The notes: generated by a model from the letters alone, not told the origin. A stretch of 64,000 nt of DNA from Rhizobium sp. R711 (GCF_002211365.1 NZ_LOKZ01000001.1:930001-994000); one strand, 5' to 3'; counted from the stretch's first letter, positions 18,122 through 27,071 are shown. Numbers and translations are program-made.

Positions 18122-19141
18122 TTAAACACGCACGGCATCTTCGCCGAGCGGCGGCGCGACGAGCGTCAGAGCGTCGAATTCGGGGAAGATCGAGCCCGGC
18201 AAGGCGGGCTCGAAGAGTTCCATATTGCGCTTGAGGCTGGAAGCCTTTGCCGTGCCGATCAGTACGGACGAGACAAGCGGATCGCGAAGCGGAAACTGCA
18301 GCGCCGGGGCGGCCAACGGCACGCCATGCTTGACGGCGATCCTCTCCATGCTCGCGACCTTGGCGAGTACCTCCTCTGTTGCCGGCATGTAGTCGAAGTG
18401 CGAGCCGGCCACAGGTCCTGTTGCCAGGATGCCGGAATTGAAGACGCCGCCGACGACGAGTGATGTTCCCTTCTTCCGGCAGAGCGGCAGAAGCTCTGCT
18501 TCCGCCGACCGGTCGAGCAAGGTGTAACGCCCGGCCATCAGGATGCAATCGATGTCGGCATTGCGCATCACATCGAGGCAGACCGGAACCTCGTTGACGC
18601 CGAGCCCGAAGGCCTTGATCGCGCCGGAGGACTTCAGTTGTTCGAGCGCCTTGATGCCGTTATCCAGGAACTGCTTCTGAAGGACGGCGTTTTTCGCCGC
18701 GCCATGAGTGTAGCCGCCGAGATCGTGGACATAGAGAATATCGATCCGGTTCAGTCCGAGACGGGCATAGCTGAACTCCACCGAGCGCATGATCCCATCG
18801 TAGGAATAGTCGTAGTCCGCATCGAAAGAGAGCGGATCGACGTAGCTGTAGTCGGGAACCGTTCCCGTTGGCACTGGGCGTAGCAGCCGGCCAACCTTGG
18901 TCGAAAGCACCCACTCCTTTTCCGGCTTGTCACGCAGGAAATCGCCAAAGCGACGCTCGGCAAGGCCAAGGCCATACCATGGTGCGACATCGAAGTAGCG
19001 AATGCCGCTGTCCCATGCAGCCTCCAGCGTCTCCATGGCCTGCTCGCGCGGGCAGGTCCGATACAGGCCGCCGAGTGCCGCGCCACCGAAGCTAACTTCG
19101 GTGACCTCAAGCTCCGTCTGGCCGATCCTCCTCGTCTTCAT
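18122..19141 (-). CDS. Aldo/keto reductase, probable L-fucose/D-threo-aldose 1-dehydrogenase
   Basis: A 339-residue TIM-barrel oxidoreductase of the aldo/keto reductase superfamily. The catalytic tetrad is recognisable: Asp in YFDVAPWYG near 48 with the following Tyr, Lys in LSTKVGRLL near 78, and His in YVHDLGGY near 130. The sequence is of the D-threo-aldose/L-fucose dehydrogenase branch, which oxidises C1 of L-fucose, L-galactose or D-arabinose to a lactone. The ATG at 19141 is used because the AGGAGG element sits four bases before it; a longer frame to 19213 would overlap the upstream gene. It lies 34 bases after the UxaA-type gene and nine bases before fucU. Confidence 0.85.
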   Translation of the reverse strand: MKTRRIGQTELEVTEVSFGGAALGGLYRTCPREQAMETLEAAWDSGIRYFDVAPWYGLGLAERRFGDFLRDKPEKEWVLSTKVGRLLRPVPTGTVPDYSYVDPLSFDADYDYSYDGIMRSVEFSYARLGLNRIDILYVHDLGGYTHGAAKNAVLQKQFLDNGIKALEQLKSSGAIKAFGLGVNEVPVCLDVMRNADIDCILMAGRYTLLDRSAEAELLPLCRKKGTSLVVGGVFNSGILATGPVAGSHFDYMPATEEVLAKVASMERIAVKHGVPLAAPALQFPLRDPLVSSVLIGTAKASSLKRNMELFEPALPGSIFPEFDALTLVAPPLGEDAVRV

Positions 19142-19175
19142 CATTCCTCCTCGGAAGACTTGATATGCATGTGAT

Positions 19176-20681
19176 TTAGAGCGTCGCGCCCAGATGCCAC
19201 GGCACGAACTCATTGTCGCCGTAGCCGAATTCTTCGCTCTTCGTCTTCTTGCCCGATGCCGTGTCGATGATCAGGTTGAAGATCTCGCGGCCCTTGGCGC
19301 TGATCGTGGCGTCGCCCGTGGCGATCGTACCGCAGTCGATATCCATGTCCTCTTCCATCGAGGCATAGAGAGCAGAATTGCTGGAAAGCTTGATCGAAGG
19401 CGCCGGACGGCAGCCGAAGCAGCTGCCGCGGCCGGTGGTGAAGGCGATCATGTTCGCGCCGCCGGCCACCTGACCGGTTGCGGAGACTGGGTCATAGCCG
19501 GGAGTATCCATGAAGACGAGACCGGGCTCAGTGACCCGCTCGGCGTAGCCGTAGACAGCGGTCAAGGGCGAACGACCACCCTTGGCGACGGCGCCCAATG
19601 ATTTTTCGAGAATGGTCGTCAAGCCGCCGCGCTTGTTGCCCGGCGACGGGTTGTTATCGAGCGATGCGCCGTGCATCGCCACGTACTTCTCCCACCAGGC
19701 GATCTTGTCGTCGAGCTTCCTGGCAACCTCGTCGTTGACGGCGCGGCTGCGCAGCAGGTGCTCAGCACCGTAGATCTCCGAGGTTTCGGAGAGGATTGCC
19801 GTGCCGCCGGCAGCCGCCAGAAGATCGGCGGCAACGCCAAGAGCCGGATTGGCGGTGATGCCGGAAAAGCCGTCCGAGCCGCCGCACTGCAGGCCGATGA
19901 TGATGTCCCCGATCGGCAGCGCCACCCGCTTTTCCTTGCCGACATCCTGGGCAATCTCGCGCAGCATACCCATGGCGCGCTCAACGGCGCGACGCGAGCC
20001 GCCGGCATCCTGGATGTTGAAATGGCGCTTGGAGTTGCCGGCGCCGCTCTGGCCGTAGAGGGTGAGCTGGTTGACTTCGCAGCCGAGCCCGATCATCAGC
20101 ACGCCGCCAAAATTCACATGCCGCGTATAGCCCGCAAGCGTCCGGTGGAGGACCGCCATGCCGTCGCCGGTGGAACTCATGCCACAGCCCTGGTCGTGGA
20201 CGATTGGCACGAAACCGTCGATGCCGTCGAAATGCGGCAGGATCGTCCGGTTGGCCTCGTCGGCGATCGCCCGACAGACCGTGGTGGAACAGTTCACGCT
20301 GGCAATGATGCCGATGTAGTTACGCGTCGCCGAGCGGCCGTCGGCGCGGCGATAGCCCATGAACGTGCGCGCTCTGTCCGCGGTAGTTGCTTCTTCCGGC
20401 GCCGAGTTGGCGGTTGCCGCAAGACGATCGTTCTCGAAGTGCAGGTTGTGGCTGTGAATATGGTCGCCGGCCTTTACGTCCGCTGTCGTGCGTCCGATTG
20501 CCTGCCCGTATTTGACGACGGGCTGGCCAAGCGGAATGTCGGTGAGGGCGATCTTGTGGCCGGGGTCGATCTTCTCGCGTGTCTGGATGCCGGCGACCGT
20601 CGCGCCGGAGGGGATCGCCGCCGTTGCGACCGCAACGTTGTCGCCGGCAGACAAGATGATCCAAGGGTCTTTGGTCAACAT
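19176..20681 (-). CDS. UxaA-family (altronate/galactarate-type) dehydratase
   Basis: A 501-residue fused protein. The N-terminal SAF domain (about 1-80) corresponds to the short UxaA_N subunit, and the C-terminal catalytic part (about 105-495) corresponds to UxaA/GarD. Conserved cysteines likely to bind iron lie in NCSTTVCRA near 130, DQGCGMSSTGDG near 165 and the RGSCFGCRPAPSIKL stretch near 430. Family members dehydrate sugar acids such as D-altronate or galactarate, or desulfonate sulfolactate. First gene of the leftward catabolic set and divergent from the GntR regulator. Here it would act on the sugar acid made by the two dehydrogenases; the exact substrate is inferred. Confidence 0.85.
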   Translation of the reverse strand: MLTKDPWIILSAGDNVAVATAAIPSGATVAGIQTREKIDPGHKIALTDIPLGQPVVKYGQAIGRTTADVKAGDHIHSHNLHFENDRLAATANSAPEEATTADRARTFMGYRRADGRSATRNYIGIIASVNCSTTVCRAIADEANRTILPHFDGIDGFVPIVHDQGCGMSSTGDGMAVLHRTLAGYTRHVNFGGVLMIGLGCEVNQLTLYGQSGAGNSKRHFNIQDAGGSRRAVERAMGMLREIAQDVGKEKRVALPIGDIIIGLQCGGSDGFSGITANPALGVAADLLAAAGGTAILSETSEIYGAEHLLRSRAVNDEVARKLDDKIAWWEKYVAMHGASLDNNPSPGNKRGGLTTILEKSLGAVAKGGRSPLTAVYGYAERVTEPGLVFMDTPGYDPVSATGQVAGGANMIAFTTGRGSCFGCRPAPSIKLSSNSALYASMEEDMDIDCGTIATGDATISAKGREIFNLIIDTASGKKTKSEEFGYGDNEFVPWHLGATL

Positions 20682-20732
20682 TCTTCTCCCTAGGGAAACA
20701 CTCGCTGCGTCGGCGAATGCTCATTGATTTTG

Positions 20733-20750
20733 TTTTTTATCTACAATAAA
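20733..20750. promoter_or_regulatory. AT-rich imperfect inverted repeat before UxaA-type gene
   Basis: The stretch TTTTTTATCTACAATAAA, about 52 bases before the dehydratase start, shares TTTTTATC with the palindrome at 17524 and is partly self-complementary. It lies in the divergent promoter region with the GntR gene and is a candidate operator. Low certainty. Confidence 0.35.
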
Positions 20751-20917
20751 CATTTTCAAGTCAACGGGATTATTGATCCTGTGGACGAGGGAGGCAAACA
20801 GCCGCATGCGATCCAAAATAAGATAAGGATTGCTGAGAGATAAGCTTCTGCCACGCTTGGCGCCGCGCCTGTGCGGCCAGCCGATCCGTGTTGCCAGAGC
20901 AAGAGGGCGGGGTGCGT

Positions 20918-21829
20918 ATGGCAAGGCAGAACACAGTCTTCAAGGAAGCCTACAACCGCTATGCCGCCGCTTTACGGGCGGATGCAGCATTGCCGTCGGA
21001 GCCGGAGATCGCAGCTCAGCTCGGCATCAGCCGCAGCACTGCGCGCGCCATCCTGACAAGGCTCAGCGATGCCGGCATCATTCGCTGGAACAAGCGCCAA
21101 AAGGTCGTCCTTCGGCAGCCGACGGAAGCCGATTTTTTCCCCACGGAAGAGACGGATTCGCTGCACGACATCATCGAGCGCAGCTTTATGCAGCGTATTC
21201 TTTCGGATGATGCCGCACCAGGCATGCAGATCAACGAACTGGAACTCGCCCGCGAAATCGGCACCGGCACGACCAGTGTTCGCGAGTTCCTGATCCGCTT
21301 TTCGCGGTTCGGCCTGATCGAGAAGCGCCCGAACAGCCACTGGATTCTCAAGGGCTTCACACGCGATTTTGCACTTGAACTCGCAGACGTGCGCGAGATG
21401 TTCGAGCTGCATTCGGCGGCGGAATTCGGCAAGCTTCCGCCTGAGAGCGACGCGTGGCGCGCGCTGTCGGACATCAAGGCGGATCATCAGGCCATGCTGC
21501 GCGACCTCGATACGCGCTACAAGGAGTTCTCCACCCTCGACGAACGCTTCCACCTGCTCATCCACGCAGCTTCGAAGAACCGCTTCATTGCCGACTTCTA
21601 CGACGCGATCGCGATCATCTTTCACTATCATTACCAGTGGAACAAGGCTTTCGCCCGCGAGCGCAACGAACGCGCGATCCACGAACATCTGGACTATATC
21701 GCCGCACTGGAATCACGTGATCAGGCAGCGATCGATGTCGCCTGCCGCCTGCATCTGCGCTCGGCTCGGCAGACGCTGCTGCAATCGATTCCGCTGACGC
21801 CCTCCGATGAGGTCCGGGCGCAGGAGTGA
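20918..21829 (+). CDS. GntR-family (FadR/FCD) regulator with a second winged helix
   Basis: A 303-residue regulator. Residues about 5-70 form one GntR winged helix (LPSEPEIAAQLGISRSTARAIL, then LSDAGIIRW). Residues about 80-145 form a second (INELELAREIGTGTTSVREFL, then FSRFGLIEKRP). Both are followed by an FCD effector domain (about 150-290) with metal-ligand-type His residues. Typical FadR-type proteins have only one winged helix and about 240 residues. The ATG at 20918 gives MARQNTV; an in-frame start at 20888 is possible. Divergent from the UxaA-type gene, so it probably controls the sugar locus, most likely as a repressor released by a sugar acid. Confidence 0.82.
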   Translation: MARQNTVFKEAYNRYAAALRADAALPSEPEIAAQLGISRSTARAILTRLSDAGIIRWNKRQKVVLRQPTEADFFPTEETDSLHDIIERSFMQRILSDDAAPGMQINELELAREIGTGTTSVREFLIRFSRFGLIEKRPNSHWILKGFTRDFALELADVREMFELHSAAEFGKLPPESDAWRALSDIKADHQAMLRDLDTRYKEFSTLDERFHLLIHAASKNRFIADFYDAIAIIFHYHYQWNKAFARERNERAIHEHLDYIAALESRDQAAIDVACRLHLRSARQTLLQSIPLTPSDEVRAQE

Positions 21830-22242
21830 CCGCGAAAGAAGCCCGATCGAGGCCGGGTTCAGTCTTATCCGCGAGGGTGGTCGCCTGTCGCAAAGAGGAA
21901 GAGGGGGGAAGTTCGCGGCTGCTTGGGGGGTGGAGAGAGGCTCCCGCCAGTGATGAAACCCGCCCTCCGCGGCCATGAGACACATCGTCTATTGACCGCC
22001 CACAATTAAACGAAGTTCTTCATCGCGTCGAAACCAGGAATTTGCGATAGCTCCAAAAATTCCACGACGTCGACTCTGCGTAGCCCACTTTCTAACCGGG
22101 CTGCAAACGACTGATATCTACTACGTTCAAGGCAAAATCCGCCTGCGTGAGGTTCGTCGTCTCGCGCTTCGCATGTAACAGCGCAATAGGCGCTTTGTGT
22201 CCTCAGTGCGACGAGATCGGCATCGACGATCTGCGCGACTAA
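21830..22242. other. Region without recognisable gene, probable island edge
   Basis: About 410 bases between the GntR gene and the LysR remnant. No reading frame with recognisable features, RNA gene or clear terminator was seen. It probably holds the left boundary of the mobile-element remnant and degraded LysR coding sequence. A copy of the tRNA-Thr 3' end was looked for by eye and not found. Confidence 0.4.
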
Positions 22243-22472
22243 AAGATCATCGCCTTTTCCTGCGACGACACCTGATCGCTGGTCTCGGCTGGGCTTGGCA
22301 TCGGCTTTGCGCCGGAATGGATGCGTGATCTTCCCAACCGCGCCTTTGCACTGAAGCGGGTGAAGGGCATCGACTGCGGATCGGGCTGGTTGTTGCCTGG
22401 AACCGAGAAGATCCGGCCGCCTCGCGGGACAATATCATCGACATCGCAAGGTCGCTTGCGCTCGGGCGGTGA
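22243..22472 (+). pseudogene. LysR-family regulator, broken C-terminal remnant
   Basis: The last roughly 75 codons of a LysR effector domain are readable: SLVSAGLGIGFAPEWMRDLPNR, then a shift of one base near 22374, then LRIGLVVAWNREDPAA and DNIIDIARSLALGR to a TGA at 22470-22472. Restoring one C after position 22374 makes the two halves continuous (GID-LRIG). There is also an in-frame TGA at 22273-22275 and no preserved DNA-binding domain upstream. The gene is therefore dead, with a truncation, a nonsense codon and a frameshift. It directly abuts the relaxase reading frame. Confidence 0.7.
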
Positions 22473-25400
22473 CAGAGACGGGCGGTACGGGCGGCGGGTT
22501 CGGCTCGGTCTTTCGCGGTGCTGCCGTGAGCCGCCGATTGCTCACCTGCCTGACCGCGTCGAATATCCGCCCTGATCCCGCGCCTCGCGTCCTGCCCGGC
22601 TTTGAGGTCCTGCCGGGCCCGCGCCGGCCCGCAACGGCTTTGCCGTCCTCCACTGTCGTTGCGGCCCTTGCGGGTGCCGGCCGGCGCTCAAGGCCCGGCT
22701 TTTGGACCGATGGGATCACGCATGATTTTACCAACAAGCAGGGTGTGGCACATGCCGAGATCGTGCTGCCCGACGGTGTCGATGCGATGTGGGCGCGGGA
22801 TCGAGCGGCGCTGTGGAACGCGGCCGAGCGGATCGAGCCACGCAAGGATGCGCGTGTCGCCCGCGAATTCGAGATCGCGCTCCCGCATGAACTAACAGTT
22901 GACCAGCGGCTGGCGCTGACACGGGCCTTCGCGCAGGATCTCGCAGACCGCTATGGCGCGGCGGTGGATTTTGCCATTCACAGGCCGCACGAACAGAGCG
23001 ACGTGCGCAATCATCATGCGCATCTGTTGATGACGACACGGCAGGTGAACGAGGAGGGTCTTGGCGCCAAGACCTATATCGAGCGCGAGAACAAGTGGCT
23101 GTTATCGAACGACCTGCCGACATCGCACATGCAGCTTGGCGATATCAGGCTGGCCTTCGAGCAGCACGCCAACCGGCATCTGGCGATGGCGGGTCTGGAT
23201 ATCCGCATCGATCATCGTTCGCATCAGGAACATGGGCTCGAGATTGAACCGACCGAGCATATGGGCGTGCATGCGACGCAGCTGGAGCGGCAAGGGATGG
23301 CGGTGTCGCGGGCGCGGCTGGATGCGGCGGCGGCGCGGCGCAATGCCGATCTGATCCGGGAGAAGCCGGAACAGGTCCTGACGCTGATCACCAACGAGAA
23401 GAGCGTCTTCGACCGGCATGACGTTGCGCGCACGCTGCATCGCTACATCAATGACGATATTCAGGCATTCCAGAATGCCTTTGCCTCGGTCATGGCGTCG
23501 CCGGCGCTGGTCGAGCTGCAGCCGGAGCGGATCGACGACGGAACCGGTGAGATCGAGCTGGCGCGCTATTCGACGCGGGAGATGGTCGCGCTCGAAAGCG
23601 CCATGGCCAGGCGGGCGAGAGTTTTGGGAGAAACCCGCGGCCATGGCGTTGATCGTCGTCATGTCGATCGGGCAATAGCCAGGCAGAACGCGGCGATCCG
23701 CTCAAGTCTGATGGCGTCCGTTTCCCCAGGAATGGAGCGAGACGGCAAAGATGGCGAGGCGAAGCGGATGGAGGCTGGGCTTTCCGAACAACAGCGTCGT
23801 GCCATCGAGCACATCACCGGAGCGGAGCGGATCGCTGTGGTCGTCGGCTTTGCCGGTGCCGGCAAATCCACCATGCTTGCGGCGGCGCGCGAGGCGTGGG
23901 AAGCGCAGGGGTATCGGGTGCATGGCGCGGCTTTGTCGGGGAAGGCGGCCGAGGGGCTGGAGGAATCGTCCGGCATTGCCAGCCGGACATTGGCGTCCTG
24001 GGACTATGGATGGCAGGCCGAACGCAATCAGCTTAACCGTGGCGACGTGTTGGTGATTGACGAGGCCGGGATGATTGGCAGCCGGCAGCTCGCGCGGTTC
24101 ATCGGGGAGGTCGAGGCACGCGGTGCGAAGATCGTCCTTGTCGGTGATCATGAGCAGTTGCAGGCGATCGGAGCCGGCGCTCCGTTCCGGGCGATTGCCG
24201 AGCAGATTGGTCACGTCGAACTTTCGGAAATCCGACGCCAACGCGAGGACTGGCAGCGCGAGGCGTCCGTCGCCTTCGCAACACACCGCACGGCGGAAGG
24301 ATTGGCTGCTTACTGTGAGCACGGCGACATCCGGTTCAGCGACACGAAAGACGATGCTCTTGCCGAAGTGGTGGGCGACTATCTCGCTGATCGCAACCGG
24401 TGGCCGGAGGGAACCCGGGTTGCGATGGCGCATCGTCGGGCCGACGTGCGGGCGATCAACGCCAGGATCCGATCAACCCTGCAGGAGCGCGGCGAGCTGG
24501 CACGAGGCGCGGTCGAGAGCCAGGAGCTCGGGCGCGAGATCAGCTATTCGACCAACGACGGCAAGCGGAGTTTTGCGCCGGGCGATCGGATCGCGTTCCT
24601 GGAAAACAACCGTGAGCTTGGCGTCAGGAACGGCATGCTCGGCACGGTCAAGAGCGTCGAGACCGGCCAGATCGTCGCGAGACTTGACGGCCGGGGCGAC
24701 CACATCGTTGTGCCGACCGCCGACTACAGGGCGATCGATCACGGCTATGCCACGACGATCCACAAGAACCAGGGCGCGACCGTGGATCGTGCCTATGTGC
24801 TGGCGTCCCGGACGATGGACCGGCATCTGACCTACGTGGCCATGACCCGGCATCGTGACGGGGTCCATCTTTATGCAGACAGGCAAGAGTTCGTCGACCG
24901 CAACGCCGGTCGCCTGCTCGCGCACGGCAAGGCTCCTTATCAGAATAATCCTGGCAATCGTGACAGCTATTACGTGACGCTGGAAACCGAGGCTGGCAGG
25001 AAGCATACGGTCTGGGGCGTGGATCTCGAACGGGCGATGGCCAAGCTGCGGCCCGCGATCGGCGACACGGTCGGCCTCGAGCATGTCGGCTCGGAGACGG
25101 TGCGGCTTCCCGATGGCAGCACGGCCAAGCGCAATGCCTGGAAGGTGCATGGTGCCGAGGCGCTCGCCTATCGGCAATTGGAAGACCGGCTGAGCCGCTC
25201 CGGCGTCAAGGAAACGACGCTCGATTACACCAGGAACTTTGCCGAACGGCGCGGCATTGCGGCGCGGTTCGGCGCTGAGAGTGAGATCGACCTTGCTCCC
25301 GCCGCAAAGGCCGGTCCTCCCCGTGAGGATCCTGCTCATTCATTGCAGGAGCGGACGGAGCATGCCGCGACGCAGCGTCGCGGCATGTTCGATGGCCTGC

Positions 25401-26023
25401 AGCTGAAACCGGCGCAGGAAGCCTCTCCGGAGGTTCCTGAGCGCAGTGAGAGAGCGGGGAGCTTGCAGCCTTCCGGGTTCGAGCGGGCGGTGAACCGCTA
25501 TGCCAGGGCCTTCGAGGCGGCCCACCGAAACCAGCAGGCGGGCCTGCCGATGCTGGAAGCCCATAGACAAGAGTTGCGGCAGGCCGGGCTTGGGCTCGAC
25601 CAGGCGCGGGCGGGATCACATCAGCTGATGCGATCGGCCTTGCAGCATGATCCTGAGGTTCAAAACGCCATGACGCAACGGTCGGGCCGTACGCGTGTCG
25701 GTGAACTCATCGCCGGTATGAAGCGGGAAGGGGCCGCGCTGGCGGATCCCGATATCAGGGCTGATCGTTTCGTCGCACGTTGGCAGGAGTTGCGGGGTGA
25801 GCACCAGGCGCTTTCCGGCCGGCAGCATGACGAGGCTCGCCAGAAGATCGAGAATGAGATGCGCGGGATGGCGAAGAGCCTGGAGCGCGATCCGCAGGTC
25901 GAATCCATCCTGCAAAACCGGACGCAGGATCTTGGCATCCGCCGTGAGCGGCAGAATGAAAGCCTCGCCCGGGACATTGACCGGAGTTTGTCAGAACGCC
26001 GCGATCTCGGGCCGGAACGATAG
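22469..26023 (+). CDS. traA: Ti-type conjugative relaxase/helicase TraA, N-terminus damaged
   Basis: TraA nicks oriT and unwinds plasmid DNA in rhizobial conjugation. Recognisable TraA sequence starts only near residue 81 (GITHDFTNKQGVAHAEIVLP at about 22709) and runs to the end. The metal-binding histidine motif (RNHHAHLL, near 182), a RecD-type helicase with Walker A GFAGAGKST near 459 and Walker B VLVIDEAGM near 527, and a C-terminal coiled region are intact. The N-terminal 40 or so residues that should hold the catalytic tyrosine (an AAAAYR-type motif) are absent. The 80 residues in their place look like non-coding or frameshifted DNA. Probably cannot nick; may be a pseudogene. The DUF6118 gene follows by 10 bases. 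Confidence 0.8.
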   Translation: MTETGGTGGGFGSVFRGAAVSRRLLTCLTASNIRPDPAPRVLPGFEVLPGPRRPATALPSSTVVAALAGAGRRSRPGFWTDGITHDFTNKQGVAHAEIVLPDGVDAMWARDRAALWNAAERIEPRKDARVAREFEIALPHELTVDQRLALTRAFAQDLADRYGAAVDFAIHRPHEQSDVRNHHAHLLMTTRQVNEEGLGAKTYIERENKWLLSNDLPTSHMQLGDIRLAFEQHANRHLAMAGLDIRIDHRSHQEHGLEIEPTEHMGVHATQLERQGMAVSRARLDAAAARRNADLIREKPEQVLTLITNEKSVFDRHDVARTLHRYINDDIQAFQNAFASVMASPALVELQPERIDDGTGEIELARYSTREMVALESAMARRARVLGETRGHGVDRRHVDRAIARQNAAIRSSLMASVSPGMERDGKDGEAKRMEAGLSEQQRRAIEHITGAERIAVVVGFAGAGKSTMLAAAREAWEAQGYRVHGAALSGKAAEGLEESSGIASRTLASWDYGWQAERNQLNRGDVLVIDEAGMIGSRQLARFIGEVEARGAKIVLVGDHEQLQAIGAGAPFRAIAEQIGHVELSEIRRQREDWQREASVAFATHRTAEGLAAYCEHGDIRFSDTKDDALAEVVGDYLADRNRWPEGTRVAMAHRRADVRAINARIRSTLQERGELARGAVESQELGREISYSTNDGKRSFAPGDRIAFLENNRELGVRNGMLGTVKSVETGQIVARLDGRGDHIVVPTADYRAIDHGYATTIHKNQGATVDRAYVLASRTMDRHLTYVAMTRHRDGVHLYADRQEFVDRNAGRLLAHGKAPYQNNPGNRDSYYVTLETEAGRKHTVWGVDLERAMAKLRPAIGDTVGLEHVGSETVRLPDGSTAKRNAWKVHGAEALAYRQLEDRLSRSGVKETTLDYTRNFAERRGIAARFGAESEIDLAPAAKAGPPREDPAHSLQERTEHAATQRRGMFDGLQLKPAQEASPEVPERSERAGSLQPSGFERAVNRYARAFEAAHRNQQAGLPMLEAHRQELRQAGLGLDQARAGSHQLMRSALQHDPEVQNAMTQRSGRTRVGELIAGMKREGAALADPDIRADRFVARWQELRGEHQALSGRQHDEARQKIENEMRGMAKSLERDPQVESILQNRTQDLGIRRERQNESLARDIDRSLSERRDLGPER

Positions 26024-26033
26024 GAGCTGCCGA

Positions 26034-26861
26034 ATGAGTGGTCAGGGCGACGGATACGAAACCGAGGACGAGCGTGACGCCGGCGATCCGGCGCAGGCCT
26101 TCGATGCACTGCGGCTGACGGTCGAAAAACTGGTCCGCGAGGTTGGCGGCGAAATGACCGTCATCCGCAAGGGTGTCGAAGCGGCCTTCGAGACATTCGA
26201 GACATTCCAGCAGCCGAGCGACTATGGTCCTGACCTCGGGCGGATCGTAAAGCAGCTTCAGACCGTCGCCGAGCATCTCGAGGCGGTCGAGAAATCACCG
26301 GCCTTGCGCAACGGTGCGGATCACTATGCTCGTGCGATCGAGGCAGCCGGGAGCCGGGTTTCGGACAATGTCGGGCGGATGATCGAGACCAGAGGACGCG
26401 AACTCCAGCATGTCTCGGCTGTGCTCGAAGGCTATATCAAGAGCGCGCGTGATCGCCGCACGCAGGATTGGGGGATGTTGGGCACGGCTGTGGCCGGCCT
26501 GATGCTTGGCGTGCTGTTGACGCTGTTTGCGCCGCGCCTGCTTCCCGGCTCCGTCGATATCAGCGTCGCCTCGACCGTCATGAACGCCGATCGCTGGAAT
26601 GCCGGGATCGCTCTCATGCGGTCGAAAGATCCCCGCGATTGGCAGAATCTCGTCGATGCCAGCAATCTCGTGCGGGCCAACCAAGAGGCGCTTGCCGCCT
26701 GTGCCGAAGCTGCCGCCAGGGCGAAGAACGATCAGCGCTGCACGATCAGTGTTTCGGGGGGGAGAGGAAGTGACAGGCGTGTATTACGATCGGCTCAGTC
26801 TAACGCATTCCCCTCTCACTACTGTACGCCAAGCAAGCCGTTCGGCACCTTAAGTGCCTAA
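26034..26861 (+). CDS. DUF6118-family membrane protein, TraA partner
   Basis: A 275-residue protein of the family usually encoded right after TraA in rhizobial mobile elements (DUF6118). Residues 1-140 are charged and helical (ALRLTVEKLVREVGGEM, ETRGRELQHVSAVLEGYIKS). One membrane segment lies at about 148-168. The conserved C-terminal domain (MNADRWNAGIALMRS to QRCTISVS, about 183-243) follows. The last 30 residues are Ser/Arg-rich and unlike the family, so the original end was probably replaced when the element was truncated near 26757. Function unknown; its fixed position suggests a role in transfer. The start follows a TAGGAG ribosome-binding site that overlaps the traA stop. Confidence 0.7.
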   Translation: MSGQGDGYETEDERDAGDPAQAFDALRLTVEKLVREVGGEMTVIRKGVEAAFETFETFQQPSDYGPDLGRIVKQLQTVAEHLEAVEKSPALRNGADHYARAIEAAGSRVSDNVGRMIETRGRELQHVSAVLEGYIKSARDRRTQDWGMLGTAVAGLMLGVLLTLFAPRLLPGSVDISVASTVMNADRWNAGIALMRSKDPRDWQNLVDASNLVRANQEALAACAEAAARAKNDQRCTISVSGGRGSDRRVLRSAQSNAFPSHYCTPSKPFGTLSA

Positions 26862-26867
26862 GAAGAA

Positions 26868-26943
26868 TGGTGCCGCTTACGTGACTCGAACACGTGACCC
26901 CATCATTACGAATGATGTGCTCTACCGACTGAGCTAAAGCGGC
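26868..26943 (-). tRNA. tRNA-Thr (anticodon CGT)
   Basis: On the minus strand a complete 76-base cloverleaf is present: acceptor GCCGCTT with AAGCGGC, D arm with GCTC/GAGC, anticodon stem CATCA/TGATG with loop TTCGTAA (anticodon CGT), T arm with GTTCGAGTC, and an encoded CCA end at 26868-26870. Its 3' end faces the TraA-DUF6118 remnant, the usual orientation for a tRNA used as an integration site. Confidence 0.95.
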
Positions 26944-27071
26944 AATCCTGCGGCCGAACGATGCGGCCCGCGATTTGCATGGCGCTGATACAGGCATTGT
27001 TTGAAGATTTCAAGCGCCCTGTCATCTCTTCGGCAAAAAAGAAAAGCGCTGTGGAAATCCGTGGCCAGTCC

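Noticed and set aside
21830..22242. Second att copy of the tRNA-Thr 3' end
   Set aside because: Read by eye on both strands; no convincing match to the tRNA 3' sequence was found.
26843..26857. GGCACCTTAAGTGCC palindrome beside tRNA-Thr as a terminator
   Set aside because: Perfect palindrome but short and without a T run in either direction; could equally be chance or part of the island junction.
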